Source of the DNA: Bacteroidaceae bacterium
GTDB taxonomy: Bacteria; Bacteroidota; Bacteroidia; Bacteroidales; Bacteroidaceae
Direction: 5' to 3'
Assembly (NCBI GenBank): GCA_017536765.1
Contig: JAFXGV010000034.1
Span: 1-64,000 of the forward strand
DNA: 64,000 bases
In this document: positions 10,112 to 20,261 of the stretch, one piece after another
Position numbering within the stretch: the first letter of the stretch is position 1
Layout: the number at the start of each line of letters is the position of its first letter
Notes under the pieces: generated by a model
What the model was told of the DNA's origin: nothing
The model's database searches: none
The model's input: only the letters and a program-made list of their open reading frames with translations
Made by a program: the position numbers and the translations under genes

Positions 10112-10172
10112 ATAAAAATATCCTTTGGGTTGGTTGCCTTTTCTGCCATAAAATTTTATATTTTTATACATC

Positions 10173-10949
10173 TTATCCAATAGTGGCATCGAACACCATC
10201 ATAAGCGCAAAACCGCAGGCAAATCCTATGGTGCCGATGTTACTGTGTTTGCCGTTCTGCGACGAGGGGATAAGCTCCTCTATAACCACGTAGAGCATAG
10301 CTCCGGCAGCGAATGCAAGCAGCAGCGGCATAGCGGCAGCCGTGTCCTCAAGGAACAAAATAGTGGCAACCGCGGCAACGGGTTCCACAAGCCCCGAAAG
10401 CGTGCCCATTGCAAAAGCCTTTGCACGGCTCTTGCCCTCGCTGTGCAGGGGCATAGAGATGATTGCGCCCTCGGGGATGTTCTGCACTGCCATACCTATA
10501 GAGAGTGCCAATGCGCCTGCCACGGTGAGTGCGGTGCTGCCCTCGCCCACGCCGGCAAGCACCACGCCCACAGCCATTCCCTCGGGTATGTTGTGCAGTG
10601 CCACGGCAAGCATCATTTTTGCCGAGCGCGGCAGTGCCGATCGCACACCCTCGGGCAGCTCGTTGTCAATGTGCTGGTGCGGTATAAAAGTGTCGAGCGC
10701 AAGCAGGAAACCCATTCCCACAAGAAAGCCTGCGATAACGGGCCACACCTCTCCCAAACTGCTGCCGCCGCTCTGCTCCAATGCAGGTTGCAGCAACGAC
10801 CAAAAGGCTGCCGCCACCATAACGCCCGAGGCAAAGCCCAGCATACATTTGTTTGCAATCTCCGATATGCGGTCGCGTACAAGGAACACCATTGCCGCGC
10901 CCAATGTTGTTCCCACAAAGGGTAGTGTGAGTATTGTTAAAAATTCCAT
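10173..10949 (-). CDS. ZIP family metal transporter
   Basis: Inner-membrane divalent metal (probably zinc) importer, 258 aa, about eight helices. The two metal-site helices carry the ZIP signatures HNIPEG at 119-124 and QNIPEG at 156-161, so the first histidine of the second motif is Gln, as in several GufA/ZupT-like members. A short His-containing loop (IPHQHIDNE, about 89-97) sits where ZIP proteins have their variable metal-binding loop. It is transcribed divergently from purL. Metal specificity cannot be read from sequence. Confidence 0.9.
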   Translation of the reverse strand: MEFLTILTLPFVGTTLGAAMVFLVRDRISEIANKCMLGFASGVMVAAAFWSLLQPALEQSGGSSLGEVWPVIAGFLVGMGFLLALDTFIPHQHIDNELPEGVRSALPRSAKMMLAVALHNIPEGMAVGVVLAGVGEGSTALTVAGALALSIGMAVQNIPEGAIISMPLHSEGKSRAKAFAMGTLSGLVEPVAAVATILFLEDTAAAMPLLLAFAAGAMLYVVIEELIPSSQNGKHSNIGTIGFACGFALMMVFDATIG

Positions 10950-11133
10950 TGTTTTGTGAATAGATAGTTGTACTTATGCAAAAGTACTCATTTTTCTTAA
11001 CGGTTATCGGTTTGCGCTTGTTTTTATTGTTAATGTTGTTTAAGAAACCGCCCAAATGACAGCAAACTTGTGCCATATCGTTTTTTATTATAAAAAGCCT
11101 GCTCAAAGATTTCTATAAATTGGTTTTTTGTGG

Positions 11134-11141
11134 TATCTTCG
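11134..11141 (+). promoter_or_regulatory. Putative purL promoter -7 box (TATCTTCG)
   Basis: TATCTTCG followed by CAC, about 45 bp before the purL ATG. The same string occurs upstream of surE (56132) and of the lipoprotein glycosidase (25508), which supports it as a promoter element of this genome. The leader after it is very AT-rich. Confidence 0.45.
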
Positions 11142-11186
11142 CACAAGTTTACAAACGCAAAGTAATATAATATTATATAATCTCTT

Positions 11187-14100
11187 ATGATTTATTTCTT
11201 TAGCACTCCGGGCCACACGGTCGTTGCAACCGAGGCCACCTGCGCACTGCAGGCACACGATGTTGAAAAACTATGTTGGTTATACGGCGAGGCCACTCTC
11301 ATAGAGGGCGATGCCGTTGAGGGCTTTTTCGTGGGCCCGCGTCGCGAAATGATTACTCCGTGGAGTACAAATGCTGTTGAGATTACCCAGAATATGGGCC
11401 TCACAGGCATTCTTCGTATCGAGGAGTACTTTGCCGTGAAAGACGAGAATGCCGATTACGATCCTATGTTGCAGCGTATGTACAAGGGGCTCGACCAGAA
11501 CATCTTCAAAGTGGATATCGAACCACGCCCCATTGAGTTCATAGAGGACCTCGACAGCTACAACGAGCAGGAGGGCCTTGCTCTCTCAAAGGAGGAAATC
11601 GAGTATCTGCACCGTGTGGAGGGCGAGCTTGGCCGCAAACTCACCGACAGCGAGGTGTTTGGCTTTGCACAGATTAACTCGGAGCATTGCCGTCACAAAA
11701 TCTTCGGTGGCACGTTCATCATAGATGGCGAGGAGATGCCCTCGTCGCTCTTTGCAATGATTAAGCGCACTACCAATGAGAACCCCAACAGCATAATATC
11801 GGCCTACAAGGACAATGTGGCCTTTGCAGCCGGTCCCGTGGTTGAGCAGTTTGCACCCGCCGACCACTCAATCCCCGACTATTTTGTGATAAAGGATATA
11901 GAAACCGTTATCTCACTGAAGGCCGAAACGCATAACTTCCCCACAACAGTGGAGCCCTTCAACGGTGCATCTACAGGTACAGGTGGCGAGATTCGCGACC
12001 GTATGGGTGGTGGCAAGGGTTCTTGGCCCATTGCGGGAACTGCTGTTTATATGACCTCTTATCCCCGCACATACGACGACCGCAAGTGGGAGGATATTCT
12101 CCCCGTGCGCAAGTGGCTCTATCAGACTCCCGAGCAGATTCTCATAAAGGCATCTAATGGTGCTTCGGATTTCGGTAACAAGTTTGGTCAGCCGCTTATT
12201 TGCGGTTCGGTGCTCACATTCGAGCACAAGGAGAACAACGAGGTCTATGGCTACGACAAGGTTATTATGCTTGCCGGCGGTGTGGGCTACGGCACACGTC
12301 GCGACTGCCTCAAAGGCGCTCCCGAAAAGGGTAACAAGGTTATTGTGATGGGTGGCGATAACTACCGCATAGGCCTTGGTGGCGGTTCGGTGTCGTCGGT
12401 AGATACAGGCCGTTACTCTTCGGGTATAGAGCTTAATGCCGTGCAGCGTGCCAATGCCGAGATGCAGAAACGTGCCTACAACGTGGTGCGCGCATTGTGC
12501 GAGGACGATACCAACCCCGTGGTTTCCATTCACGACCACGGCTCGGCAGGCCACGTGAACTGCTTGTCGGAGCTTGTGGAGGAGTGCGGCGGTCTCATAG
12601 ATATGTCGGCACTGCCCGTGGGCGACAAAACCCTGTCGGCAAAAGAGATTATTGCCAACGAGTCGCAGGAGCGTATGGGCTTGCTCATTAAGGAGGATGC
12701 CATAGAGTATGTGAAACGTGTGGCCGACCGCGAGCGTGCTCCTATGTACGTTGTGGGCGAAACAACAGGCGATGCCCGCTTTGCCTTTGAGCAGGCCGAC
12801 GGAAAACGCCCCTTCGACCTCTCGGTGAGCCAGATGTTCGGCTCGTCGCCCAAAACATATATGGTTGACAAAACCGTGGAGCGCAACTACAAGGATGTGG
12901 AATATGATGCAAACAACATAGAGGAGTACCTCACCGATGTGCTGCGCTTGGAGGCTGTTGCCTGCAAGGACTGGCTCACAAACAAGGTGGACCGTTCGGT
13001 AACGGGCAAGATTGCCCGCCAGCAGTGCCAGGGCGAGATACAGCTGCCTTTGAGCGACTGCGGTGTGGTTACACTCGACTACCGTGGCCGCAAGGGTATT
13101 GCCACCTCAATAGGTCACGCCCCCCAGGCAGCGCTTGCCAACCCTGCCAAGGGTTCGGTGCTTGCAGTTTCCGAGGCACTCACAAACATTGTGCTTGCAC
13201 CCCTCACAAATGGCATAAAGAGCATTTCGCTCAGTGCCAACTGGATGTGGCCCTGCCGCTCACAGGAGGGTGAGGATGCACGCCTCTATCGTGGCGTTGA
13301 GGCTCTGTCGGGCTTCTGCTGCGACCTCAAAATAAACGTTCCCACAGGAAAGGACTCATTGTCGATGACACAGAAATACCCCGACGGCACCAAGGTGGTG
13401 AGCCCGGGTACCGTTATCGTGAGTGCAGGCGGCGAGGTGAGCGATGTGCGCAAGGTGGTGTCGCCCGTTATGGTGAACGAGCCCAAGAGCGCCTTCTATC
13501 ACATAGACTTCAGCTTCGACCAATTGCGTTTGGGCGGTTCGGCCTTTGCACAGACAAGGGGTTGTGTGGGTAACGATGTTCCCACCGTGCAGAACCCCGA
13601 ATATTTTGCCGAGGCATTCAATGCCGTGCAGAAATTAGTGAACCAGGGGCTCATACTCGCAGGCCACGACGTGTCGGCCGGCGGTCTCATAACCACACTG
13701 CTCGAAATGTGTTTTGCAAACACCACAGGCGGTATGGAGATAGACCTCAACGCCATTGCCGAAAAAGATATAGTGAAATTGCTCTTTGCCGAGAACCCCG
13801 CGCTGGTAATTCAGGTGGCCGATAAAGATAAGTGCCGCGTGCAGCAGGTACTCGACGAGGCCGGTATATGCTTTGTGAAGATTGGTGTTCCCACAACAAA
13901 ACGCCATATTGCCGTGGCAAAGGATAAACGCACACGCCTGTTCGACATAGACCACTATCGCGATGTGTGGTACGACAGTTCATACCTTATGGACCGCAAA
14001 CAGAGCTTCAACGGCTGTGCCGACGAGCGCTTGAAGAATTACAAGAACCAACCTTTGCGTTACCGCCTCCCCGCACAGTTCAGCGGTATGCTTGCCGACT

Positions 14101-14888
14101 ACGGAATGTCGGCCGACCGCCGCGAGAAATCGGGCGTGCGTGCTGCAATCATCCGCGAGAAGGGTACCAATGGCGAGCGCGAAATGGCATACGCAATGTA
14201 TCTTGCAGGGTTCGATGTGAAGGATGTTACAATGACCGACCTCATAAGCGGCCGCGAGACTCTCGACGAGGTGAACTTCATCGTATTCTGCGGTGGTTTC
14301 TCCAACTCCGACGTGCTTGGCTCGGCCAAGGGTTGGGCAGGCGGTTTCCTCTACAACCCCGCAGCCAAGGCTGCTCTCGACCGCTTCTATGCCCGCGAGG
14401 ATACTCTCTCGCTCGGTATCTGTAACGGTTGCCAGCTGATGATGGAGCTCAACCTCATAAACCCGCAGCACGAGCAACGCGGCTATATGCGCCACAACAA
14501 TTCGCATAAGTTCGAATCGTCGTTTGTGGGTGTGAATGTGCCCGAGAACAACAGCGTGCTCTTCGGCTCGCTTTCGAACAGCCGTTTGGGCGTGTGGGTT
14601 GCTCACGGCGAGGGTAAGTTCGACCTTCCATATGCCGAGGATAAGTACAACGTGGTAGCACGTTATGCATACGGCGAGTACCCCGGTAACCCCAACGGCT
14701 CGTCATACAATGTGGCTGCCCTTGCAAGCGCCGACGGTCGTCACGTGGCTATGATGCCTCACCCAGAGCGTGCAATATTCCCCTGGCAGTGTGCCACATA
14801 TCCTGCGGCCCACATTGCCGACGATGTTACTCCGTGGATTGAGATTTTCCGCAACGCATACAACTGGGTTGCCGAGAAAACAAAATAA
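11187..14888 (+). CDS. purL: Phosphoribosylformylglycinamidine synthase (large, single-chain)
   Basis: Fourth step of de novo purine synthesis: FGAR + ATP + glutamine to FGAM. This is the 1233-aa single-chain form with an N-terminal PurS-like region, two AIR-synthase-like domains and a C-terminal class I glutaminase domain. The glutaminase nucleophile is Cys1079 in GICNGC, and the His1192/Glu1194 pair sits in MMPHPERA. The substrate-loop segment NSEHCRHKIFGG is present early in the synthase part. It stands alone with its own promoter; a hairpin follows at 14912-14944. Confidence 0.97.
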   Translation: MIYFFSTPGHTVVATEATCALQAHDVEKLCWLYGEATLIEGDAVEGFFVGPRREMITPWSTNAVEITQNMGLTGILRIEEYFAVKDENADYDPMLQRMYKGLDQNIFKVDIEPRPIEFIEDLDSYNEQEGLALSKEEIEYLHRVEGELGRKLTDSEVFGFAQINSEHCRHKIFGGTFIIDGEEMPSSLFAMIKRTTNENPNSIISAYKDNVAFAAGPVVEQFAPADHSIPDYFVIKDIETVISLKAETHNFPTTVEPFNGASTGTGGEIRDRMGGGKGSWPIAGTAVYMTSYPRTYDDRKWEDILPVRKWLYQTPEQILIKASNGASDFGNKFGQPLICGSVLTFEHKENNEVYGYDKVIMLAGGVGYGTRRDCLKGAPEKGNKVIVMGGDNYRIGLGGGSVSSVDTGRYSSGIELNAVQRANAEMQKRAYNVVRALCEDDTNPVVSIHDHGSAGHVNCLSELVEECGGLIDMSALPVGDKTLSAKEIIANESQERMGLLIKEDAIEYVKRVADRERAPMYVVGETTGDARFAFEQADGKRPFDLSVSQMFGSSPKTYMVDKTVERNYKDVEYDANNIEEYLTDVLRLEAVACKDWLTNKVDRSVTGKIARQQCQGEIQLPLSDCGVVTLDYRGRKGIATSIGHAPQAALANPAKGSVLAVSEALTNIVLAPLTNGIKSISLSANWMWPCRSQEGEDARLYRGVEALSGFCCDLKINVPTGKDSLSMTQKYPDGTKVVSPGTVIVSAGGEVSDVRKVVSPVMVNEPKSAFYHIDFSFDQLRLGGSAFAQTRGCVGNDVPTVQNPEYFAEAFNAVQKLVNQGLILAGHDVSAGGLITTLLEMCFANTTGGMEIDLNAIAEKDIVKLLFAENPALVIQVADKDKCRVQQVLDEAGICFVKIGVPTTKRHIAVAKDKRTRLFDIDHYRDVWYDSSYLMDRKQSFNGCADERLKNYKNQPLRYRLPAQFSGMLADYGMSADRREKSGVRAAIIREKGTNGEREMAYAMYLAGFDVKDVTMTDLISGRETLDEVNFIVFCGGFSNSDVLGSAKGWAGGFLYNPAAKAALDRFYAREDTLSLGICNGCQLMMELNLINPQHEQRGYMRHNNSHKFESSFVGVNVPENNSVLFGSLSNSRLGVWVAHGEGKFDLPYAEDKYNVVARYAYGEYPGNPNGSSYNVAALASADGRHVAMMPHPERAIFPWQCATYPAAHIADDVTPWIEIFRNAYNWVAEKTK

Positions 14889-14911
14889 TTGTAATAAACG
14901 ATTCTCTTTTC

Positions 14912-14944
14912 CAGAGGCTGTTTGGCGTTAGCCGACAGCCTCTG
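14912..14944 (+). terminator. Hairpin between purL and chrA
   Basis: A perfect 10-bp stem (CAGAGGCTGT / ACAGCCTCTG) lies 23 bp after the purL stop and ends 13 bp before the chromate transporter start. No long U-tract follows, so read-through or attenuation into the transporter genes is possible. Confidence 0.5.
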
Positions 14945-14957
14945 TGGTTTGTAAATT

Positions 14958-15503
14958 ATGGGTGTAGAGTTAATAAAACTGTTTACCACATTCTTCAAAC
15001 TCGGGCTTTTTACCATAGGTGGCGGCTATGTGATGATTCCGCTCATAGAGCGCGAGGTGGTCGATAGGTATCGCTGGATAGAAAAACGCGACTTTGTGGA
15101 TTTGCTGGCCATTGCGCAATCCTCCCCGGGTGTGCTTGCCGTGAATATGTCCATATTCATAGGTTATAAACTGCGTGGCGTGCGCGGTTCGGTGGCTGCT
15201 GCTGTGGGCAATGTGTTGCCCTCGGTGGTCATCATACTGCTCATAGCGCTCTTCTTCAACAGGTTCCGCGAGTACGAGGTGGTAAACAATGTGTTTATGG
15301 GCATACGCCCCGCTGTGGTGGCCCTCATTGCATCGCCTGTGTTCTCCGTGGCAAAGAGTGCCAAAATAGGGTGGACCAATGTGTGGATTCCCGTGCTGTC
15401 GGCCCTGCTCATTGTGGCATTCGGTGTTTCTCCTATTTATATAATACTTATTGCCGGCATAGGTGGCTACCTGTGGGGGCGCGTGAAAGGGGGTAGGGTA
15501 TGA
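14958..15503 (+). CDS. chrA: Chromate transporter, N-terminal-type half
   Basis: One half of a CHR-family transporter, 181 aa with about five membrane segments. The family signature FKLGLFTIGGGYVMIPLIERE is at the N-terminus, and LLAIAQSSPGVLAVNMS follows. In the short-chain CHR group two such half-proteins work as a pair. Its TGA overlaps the ATG of the next gene (ATGA), so the two halves are translationally coupled. Chromate efflux is the family-level role; the true substrate is not known from sequence. Confidence 0.88.
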   Translation: MGVELIKLFTTFFKLGLFTIGGGYVMIPLIEREVVDRYRWIEKRDFVDLLAIAQSSPGVLAVNMSIFIGYKLRGVRGSVAAAVGNVLPSVVIILLIALFFNRFREYEVVNNVFMGIRPAVVALIASPVFSVAKSAKIGWTNVWIPVLSALLIVAFGVSPIYIILIAGIGGYLWGRVKGGRV

Positions 15504-16090
15504 CTATCCTGTTGGAACTTTTCTATACATTCTTAAAAGTGGGCCTCTTCTCCTTTGGTGGTGGCTATGGTATGCTGTCGGTTATTCAGGGCGAGGTGGT
15601 TACACGTCACGCATGGCTCACAAGTGCCGAATTTACCGACATAGTGGCTATAAGCCAGATGACACCCGGCCCCATAGGTATAAACTCGGCCACCTACGTC
15701 GGTTATACCGCGGCAATGAATGCCACGGGCTCACCCGCGGTGGCAGTGGCAGGTTCCCTGCTTGCCTCGCTTGCGGTGATGCTCCCTTCGTTTGTCATAA
15801 TGCTCACCATAAGCCGTTACTTTATGAAATACAGCAAGAGTGCCTCGGTTGAATCGGTTTTCAAGGCATTGCGCCCCGCCGTGGTGGGCCTCATAGCCTC
15901 GGCTGCCCTGCTGCTTATGACGGTGGAGAACTTTGGCTCGCCCACGGAATCGACGTTGCAGTTTGTGGTGAGTGTGCTGCTGTTTGCGGGGGCTTTTGTA
16001 GCCGCCTTGCGCTACAAGGTTAGTCCAATACTTATTGTTATTGCTGCCGGCGCTTTTGGTGGTGTTTTTTATGGGATTGTTGGTTGCTAA
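15500..16090 (+). CDS. chrA: Chromate transporter, second half
   Basis: Second half-protein of the CHR pair, 196 aa. The same motif recurs at its N-terminus (LKVGLFSFGGGYGMLSVIQGE), followed by VAISQMTPGPIGINSATYVGY. It overlaps the previous gene by four bases. The last codons (IVGC) run into the repetitive TTAAGGG tract that separates it from the convergent four-helix-bundle gene. Confidence 0.88.
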   Translation: MTILLELFYTFLKVGLFSFGGGYGMLSVIQGEVVTRHAWLTSAEFTDIVAISQMTPGPIGINSATYVGYTAAMNATGSPAVAVAGSLLASLAVMLPSFVIMLTISRYFMKYSKSASVESVFKALRPAVVGLIASAALLLMTVENFGSPTESTLQFVVSVLLFAGAFVAALRYKVSPILIVIAAGAFGGVFYGIVGC

Positions 16091-16236
16091 GGGCTGCTAA
16101 GGGTAATTAAGGGCTATTAAGGGTAATTAAGGGCTATTAAGGTTGCTTTAATTTCCCTTAATTCTCTTTAGTTTTCTTTATCCCTCCTTAGTTCTTCTTT
16201 TAATCTTGCTTTAGTCTTCTTTAGTTTTCTTTGAGC
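16086..16236. repeat. AT-rich TTAAGGG / CCTTAA repeat tract, copy A
   Basis: Begins with several near-tandem TTAAGGG-type units on the plus strand, then turns into CCTTAATTC, CTTTAGTT and CCTTAG-type units that are roughly their complement, so it can fold into a long imperfect hairpin. It closely matches 16790-16910, and together the two copies flank the four-helix-bundle gene. The right end of copy A overlaps the last codons of that gene. Confidence 0.65.
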
Positions 16237-16771
16237 GTTGTTGCAGCCTGGTGCGGGTTAGTTTTTCTCTAAACCCTCCTTCGTTTATAAATCGTTTTCC
16301 TGCCGACTGCAGATATTTGTATAGTAAATAATCTTCTTGGTATATAAGTATAATAGCAATGTTTGCAATTGTGCAAGCATCGCGAGTACTAACAATATTC
16401 ATCCAAAAAACGGTGTCGTTGTGTGCGCGACCTAATTGTTGTGCGCATCTTGCCTGTTCCGAATCTTCTGCCCAACGTTTATGCCCACGTGTCCGCAAAT
16501 AATCTTCATAATCGATAAGCAGTTCCTGTAGGCTGCTTTTAGCAACATTGAATAGTTTTAGTTCTGTTTCTGCCGATGTCGCACCGGCAGTGTAACCTTC
16601 TACAATATTCTGCTTGCCGCTACGGGCAGCTTGTACCATTTGGTCAATAGTGCGGTCTCCTTTATTAAGAAATTGCTTGGTAAAGAAAAATGTAATGTCG
16701 TATATGGTTTCTGCTTTACGGTAGCAAAGTAAATTCCGGTAGTTCCCTCGGTTGGGTATAAGGCTGGTCAT
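16211..16771 (-). CDS. Four-helix-bundle protein (23S rRNA intervening-sequence type)
   Basis: 186 aa, mostly helical. The central part (roughly 40-95) has the hallmark of the four-helix-bundle family first found in 23S rRNA intervening sequences: RTIDQMVQAARSGKQNIVEG followed by SAETELKLFNVAKSSLQEL and DYEDYL. The basic C-terminus may bind nucleic acid. Molecular role is unknown; relatives include accessory proteins of diversity-generating retroelements, but no reverse transcriptase is seen here. The gene sits between two copies of an AT-rich repeat, the second of which contains the uvrA 3' end, so it looks like an inserted cassette. Confidence 0.8.
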   Translation of the reverse strand: MTSLIPNRGNYRNLLCYRKAETIYDITFFFTKQFLNKGDRTIDQMVQAARSGKQNIVEGYTAGATSAETELKLFNVAKSSLQELLIDYEDYLRTRGHKRWAEDSEQARCAQQLGRAHNDTVFWMNIVSTRDACTIANIAIILIYQEDYLLYKYLQSAGKRFINEGGFREKLTRTRLQQRSKKTKED

Positions 16772-16789
16772 AGCTGGTTGGTGATGGCA

Positions 16790-16910
16790 GTTAATGATTA
16801 TTAAGGGTGATTAAGGGTTACTAAGGTTGCTTTAATTTCCATTAATTCTCTTTAGTTCTCTTTAATCCTCCTTAGTTTTCCTTTTAATCTTGCTTTAGTT
16901 TCTCTTTTAG
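16790..16910. repeat. AT-rich repeat tract, copy B (contains uvrA 3' end)
   Basis: Second copy of the 16086-16236 repeat: TTAAGGG-type units, then GGTTGCTTTAATTTCC, TTAATTCTCTTTAGTT, CTCCTTAG and finally TTTTAATCTTGCTTTAGT, the last of which is the complement of the final uvrA codons and stop. It also forms the upstream region of the four-helix-bundle gene. Confidence 0.65.
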
Positions 16911-19667
16911 AAACTGCCCTGTGTGCGATGCGGGGCAGGCTGCAACCTCCTCGGGGGTGCCTGCTGCAATGAGCTCGCCACCGTTTTCGCCACCTTCGGG
17001 GCCCAAGTCTATTATGTGGTCGGCGCATTTTATTATGTCCATATTGTGCTCTATTATCACAAGCGAGTGGCCGCGGGCTATGAGGCGCTCAAATGAGTTT
17101 AGCAGTTTCTTTATGTCGTGGAAATGGAGGCCTGTGGTGGGCTCGTCGAATATGAATAGGGTGGGCTTGTCGGTCTGGCGGCTCAGGTAGTAGGCGAGCT
17201 TCACGCGCTGGTTCTCTCCGCCCGACAGGGTAGATGACGACTGCCCTAACTTTATGTAGGCAAGCCCCACATCCTGCAGCGGTTGCAGATTTTCGGCAAT
17301 GCGCTTCTCTCCGTGTTCCTGGAAAAAGTTAATGGCATCGCCCACGGTCATTTCCAATATATCGTGTATGCTCTTGCCTTGGAATTTCACATCGAGCACC
17401 TCCTTCTTGAAACGCTTGCCGTGGCACGCCTCGCACACAAGCTGCAGGTCGGCCATAAACTGCATAGACACGGTTATCACTCCCTCACCCTTGCACTCCT
17501 CGCAACGGCCTCCGTCGGCATTGAACGAGAAATGGCCTGCGCCAAAGCCTAATTGCTTGGCAAGCGGTTGCTGTGCAAACAGGTGGCGTATGTCGTCATA
17601 TACCTTAAGGTATGTCACGGCATTCGAGCGCGACGATTTTCCTATTGGGTTCTGGTCCACAAACTCCACGCCTGTAATCTGCGACAGCGAGCCTTCCACA
17701 GCCACGCATTGCCCGGGTGCATCGGTCACCTCGCCAAAGTGGCGTTTGAGCGAGCGGTAGAGAATGTCGCGTACAAGCGTTGATTTGCCCGAGCCGCTCA
17801 CGCCGCTCACCACGGTAAGTACGTTAAGAGGTATCTTTACATCAATGCCTTTCAGGTTATTCTCGCGGGCTCCTTTTATAAGTATGCTGTTGTTCCACTT
17901 GCGACGGTGGGTGGGGGTGTCTATGGTCTCCTCGCCCAACAGGTATTTCACCGTGTAGCTGTTACTGCCCGGGGCCAAGTCGCTCATATTGCCTTTATAC
18001 ACAATGTTACCGCCGTATGAGCCTGCCTTTGGGCCCACATCTATTATGTAGTCGGCGGCGCGTATTATCTCCTCGTCGTGCTCCACCACCACCACGGTGT
18101 TACCGAGGTCGCGCAAGCGATAGAGTACTTTTATAAGGCGTTCCGTGTCGCGGCTGTGCAGGCCAATGCTTGGCTCGTCGAGTATATACAGCGAGCCCAC
18201 AAGGGCGCTGCCAAGCGAGGTTACAAGGTTTATGCGCTGGCTCTCTCCGCCCGACAGGGTGTTGCTCAAGCGGTTTAGTGTGAGGTAGCTGAGCCCCACA
18301 TCGCAAAGGCACTCTATGCGGCTCTTTATCTCGGTGAGTATGCGCGCTGCAATGGTGCTGTCCTGCTCGTCGAGTTGCAAATTGTCGAAGAATATCTTCA
18401 AACGGTCAATTGGCATCTCTATCAGCTCGGTGATGCTTGCGCCACCCACCTTCACATATGTAGCCTCTTTCTTGAGGCGTGTGCCGTGGCAGGTGGGGCA
18501 GATGGGCTTTCCGCGGTAGCGTGCAAGCATCACGCGGTACTGTATCTTGTATTGGTTGGCCTGCACCATCTTGAAAAAATTGTCTATACATATGCTCTCC
18601 TGGTACTCTTCAATCCAGGGGCCGGTGTGCCATAGGTAATCTTTTTGTTCCTGTGTGAGGTTGTAGTATGGTTCAAAGATTGGGAAATCGTCTTTTGTGG
18701 CGTGTTTGCAGAACTCTTTTCTCCACTCGCCCATCTTCTCGCCGCGCCAGCAGAATACCGCGCCGTCGTATATGCTCAGTGTCTTGTTGGGCACCACCAG
18801 GTTCTCGTCTATTCCCACAATGCGCCCGAATCCCTCGCAGTCGGGGCAGGCGCCAATAGGCGAGTTGAACGAGAACAACTGCTCTGTGGGCTCCTCGAAC
18901 TCAATGCCGTCGGCCTCGAAACGGGTGCTGAAGGTGTGCTGCTCCTCCTCCCCTACAAATTGCAGAATGCAGGTGCCGTTGCCTTCGTAGAAGGCTGTTT
19001 CGGCCGAGTCGAGAAGGCGTGATACTGTCTCTTGTGAATTTGAAACCGAGAGGCGGTCTATGAGCAACGCGGGCTTGTCACCCTTCTTGGGGGTGTAATC
19101 CTCGATGCGCACCACCTCACCGTTAAGGTATATGCGTGTGAAGCCCTGTTGCAGGTATATCGACAACTGCTCCTGCATATCGCGCCCCTTTCGCTTGGGT
19201 ATGGGGGCAAGCAGCATAAAGCGGGTGCCATCGGGGCGGCTTTGCATACAGGCAACAAGGTCCTCGGGGCTGTCCTTCTTTACAAGACGGCCGCTCACGG
19301 GCGAGTAGGTTTTTCCCACTCGTGCATACAACAGTTTCAGGTATTCGTAAATCTCGGTGCTTGTGCCCACGGTGGAGCGCGGGTTGCGGTTGTTCACCTT
19401 CTGCTCTATGGCAATGGCAGGGGGGATGCCTTTAATGAAATCGCACTCGGGCTTGTTCATCTGCCCCAGGAACTGGCGGGCGTATGAGCTGAGCGACTCC
19501 ACATAGCGGCGCTGTCCTTCGGCATAGAGTGTGTCGAAGGCAAGGGAGGATTTTCCCGAGCCCGAAAGGCCGGTTATAACCACCAACTTCCCGCGTGGTA
19601 TCTCCACATCCACATTCTTCAGGTTGTTTACACGCGCGCCCTTTATTGTAATGAATTTTCCCTCCAT
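16884..19667 (-). CDS. uvrA: Excinuclease ABC subunit A
   Basis: Damage-recognition ATPase of nucleotide excision repair, 927 aa from this start. It has two ABC domains with Walker [13 protein letters not shown] near the N-terminus and [13 protein letters not shown] in the second half, both with [13 protein letters not shown] signatures. Zinc-finger cysteine pairs are visible ([32 protein letters not shown]). The frame is open 22 codons further upstream, but ATG at 19667 ([12 protein letters not shown]) is the family start. The 3' end lies inside repeat copy B. Confidence 0.97.
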   Translation of the reverse strand: MEGKFITIKGARVNNLKNVDVEIPRGKLVVITGLSGSGKSSLAFDTLYAEGQRRYVESLSSYARQFLGQMNKPECDFIKGIPPAIAIEQKVNNRNPRSTVGTSTEIYEYLKLLYARVGKTYSPVSGRLVKKDSPEDLVACMQSRPDGTRFMLLAPIPKRKGRDMQEQLSIYLQQGFTRIYLNGEVVRIEDYTPKKGDKPALLIDRLSVSNSQETVSRLLDSAETAFYEGNGTCILQFVGEEEQHTFSTRFEADGIEFEEPTEQLFSFNSPIGACPDCEGFGRIVGIDENLVVPNKTLSIYDGAVFCWRGEKMGEWRKEFCKHATKDDFPIFEPYYNLTQEQKDYLWHTGPWIEEYQESICIDNFFKMVQANQYKIQYRVMLARYRGKPICPTCHGTRLKKEATYVKVGGASITELIEMPIDRLKIFFDNLQLDEQDSTIAARILTEIKSRIECLCDVGLSYLTLNRLSNTLSGGESQRINLVTSLGSALVGSLYILDEPSIGLHSRDTERLIKVLYRLRDLGNTVVVVEHDEEIIRAADYIIDVGPKAGSYGGNIVYKGNMSDLAPGSNSYTVKYLLGEETIDTPTHRRKWNNSILIKGARENNLKGIDVKIPLNVLTVVSGVSGSGKSTLVRDILYRSLKRHFGEVTDAPGQCVAVEGSLSQITGVEFVDQNPIGKSSRSNAVTYLKVYDDIRHLFAQQPLAKQLGFGAGHFSFNADGGRCEECKGEGVITVSMQFMADLQLVCEACHGKRFKKEVLDVKFQGKSIHDILEMTVGDAINFFQEHGEKRIAENLQPLQDVGLAYIKLGQSSSTLSGGENQRVKLAYYLSRQTDKPTLFIFDEPTTGLHFHDIKKLLNSFERLIARGHSLVIIEHNMDIIKCADHIIDLGPEGGENGGELIAAGTPEEVAACPASHTGQFLKEKLKQD

Positions 19668-20065
19668 TGCATCTTCTTTAATAATATCTTGCGAAAATAC
19701 ACAAAAAACAGAAAGGTTGTATCCCTTTAACAAAAAATAGTGTATGCGCAGGATATGGTGTGTAGGCTGCTATCAAGAAAGTTCTCGGGCAACAAAAAAA
19801 CGAGGCTGAAAGTCTATGAGCCTCTTCGGGCTCCTCGCCACTCAACTTTGCATCCGGCAAGCGTTTATGCAGTTCCTCCTCTTCGCCCGCTTGTTTGTCG
19901 AACACCGGCATCTTATTTTTATCAACGGCTATAAATTTCGTCGCGGCTCAATATATACATAATATCGTAACTTTTTCAAAAATTTCAGACAAATGCGCAA
20001 TGGTGATATAAATGAACCAAAATGAACCGATGTGATCTAAAATATTTCCATTTTCTTTGTAATAA
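19668..20065. other. Intergenic region, no supported gene
   Basis: About 400 bp between uvrA and the gene relics. It holds short hairpins (GAGGCT...AGCCTC near 19803-19825; GAGCC...GGGCTC next to it). A short minus-strand frame at about 19800-19911 reads like protein (MPVFDKQAGEEEELHKRL) but runs into unrelated sequence and has no recognisable family. I see no intact gene. Confidence 0.4.
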
Positions 20066-20209
20066 TGGTGCGACAAATTATTTGCACACCGGCAACAAAG
20101 CAAAGAAATAGGAGCCGATTTATATACTGAGGCTGCCTCGCATAGGGCAGCCACGGGGATTTACGAGTGGCTTGTTGAAAAAAAGTTACCCCTGTTTTTG
20201 AATTTTTAG
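20066..20209 (+). pseudogene. Possible coding relic, family unknown
   Basis: A 47-codon open stretch after a TAA with no start codon. Its composition looks like a real protein (KEIGADLYTEAASHRAAT then GIYEWLVEKK) before it ends in a TAG. I do not recognise the family. It lies just upstream of the DUF262-like relic, so both may be remains of one decayed accessory gene or locus. Confidence 0.3.
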
Positions 20210-20261
20210 CCCGGCGTTACTATATTATATGCAACAAAACCACTAATGAATATAATTATGA

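Noticed and set aside
16211-16771. A diversity-generating retroelement, because its accessory protein is also a four-helix bundle
   Set aside because: No reverse transcriptase, no template/variable repeat pair and no variable target gene are present nearby.
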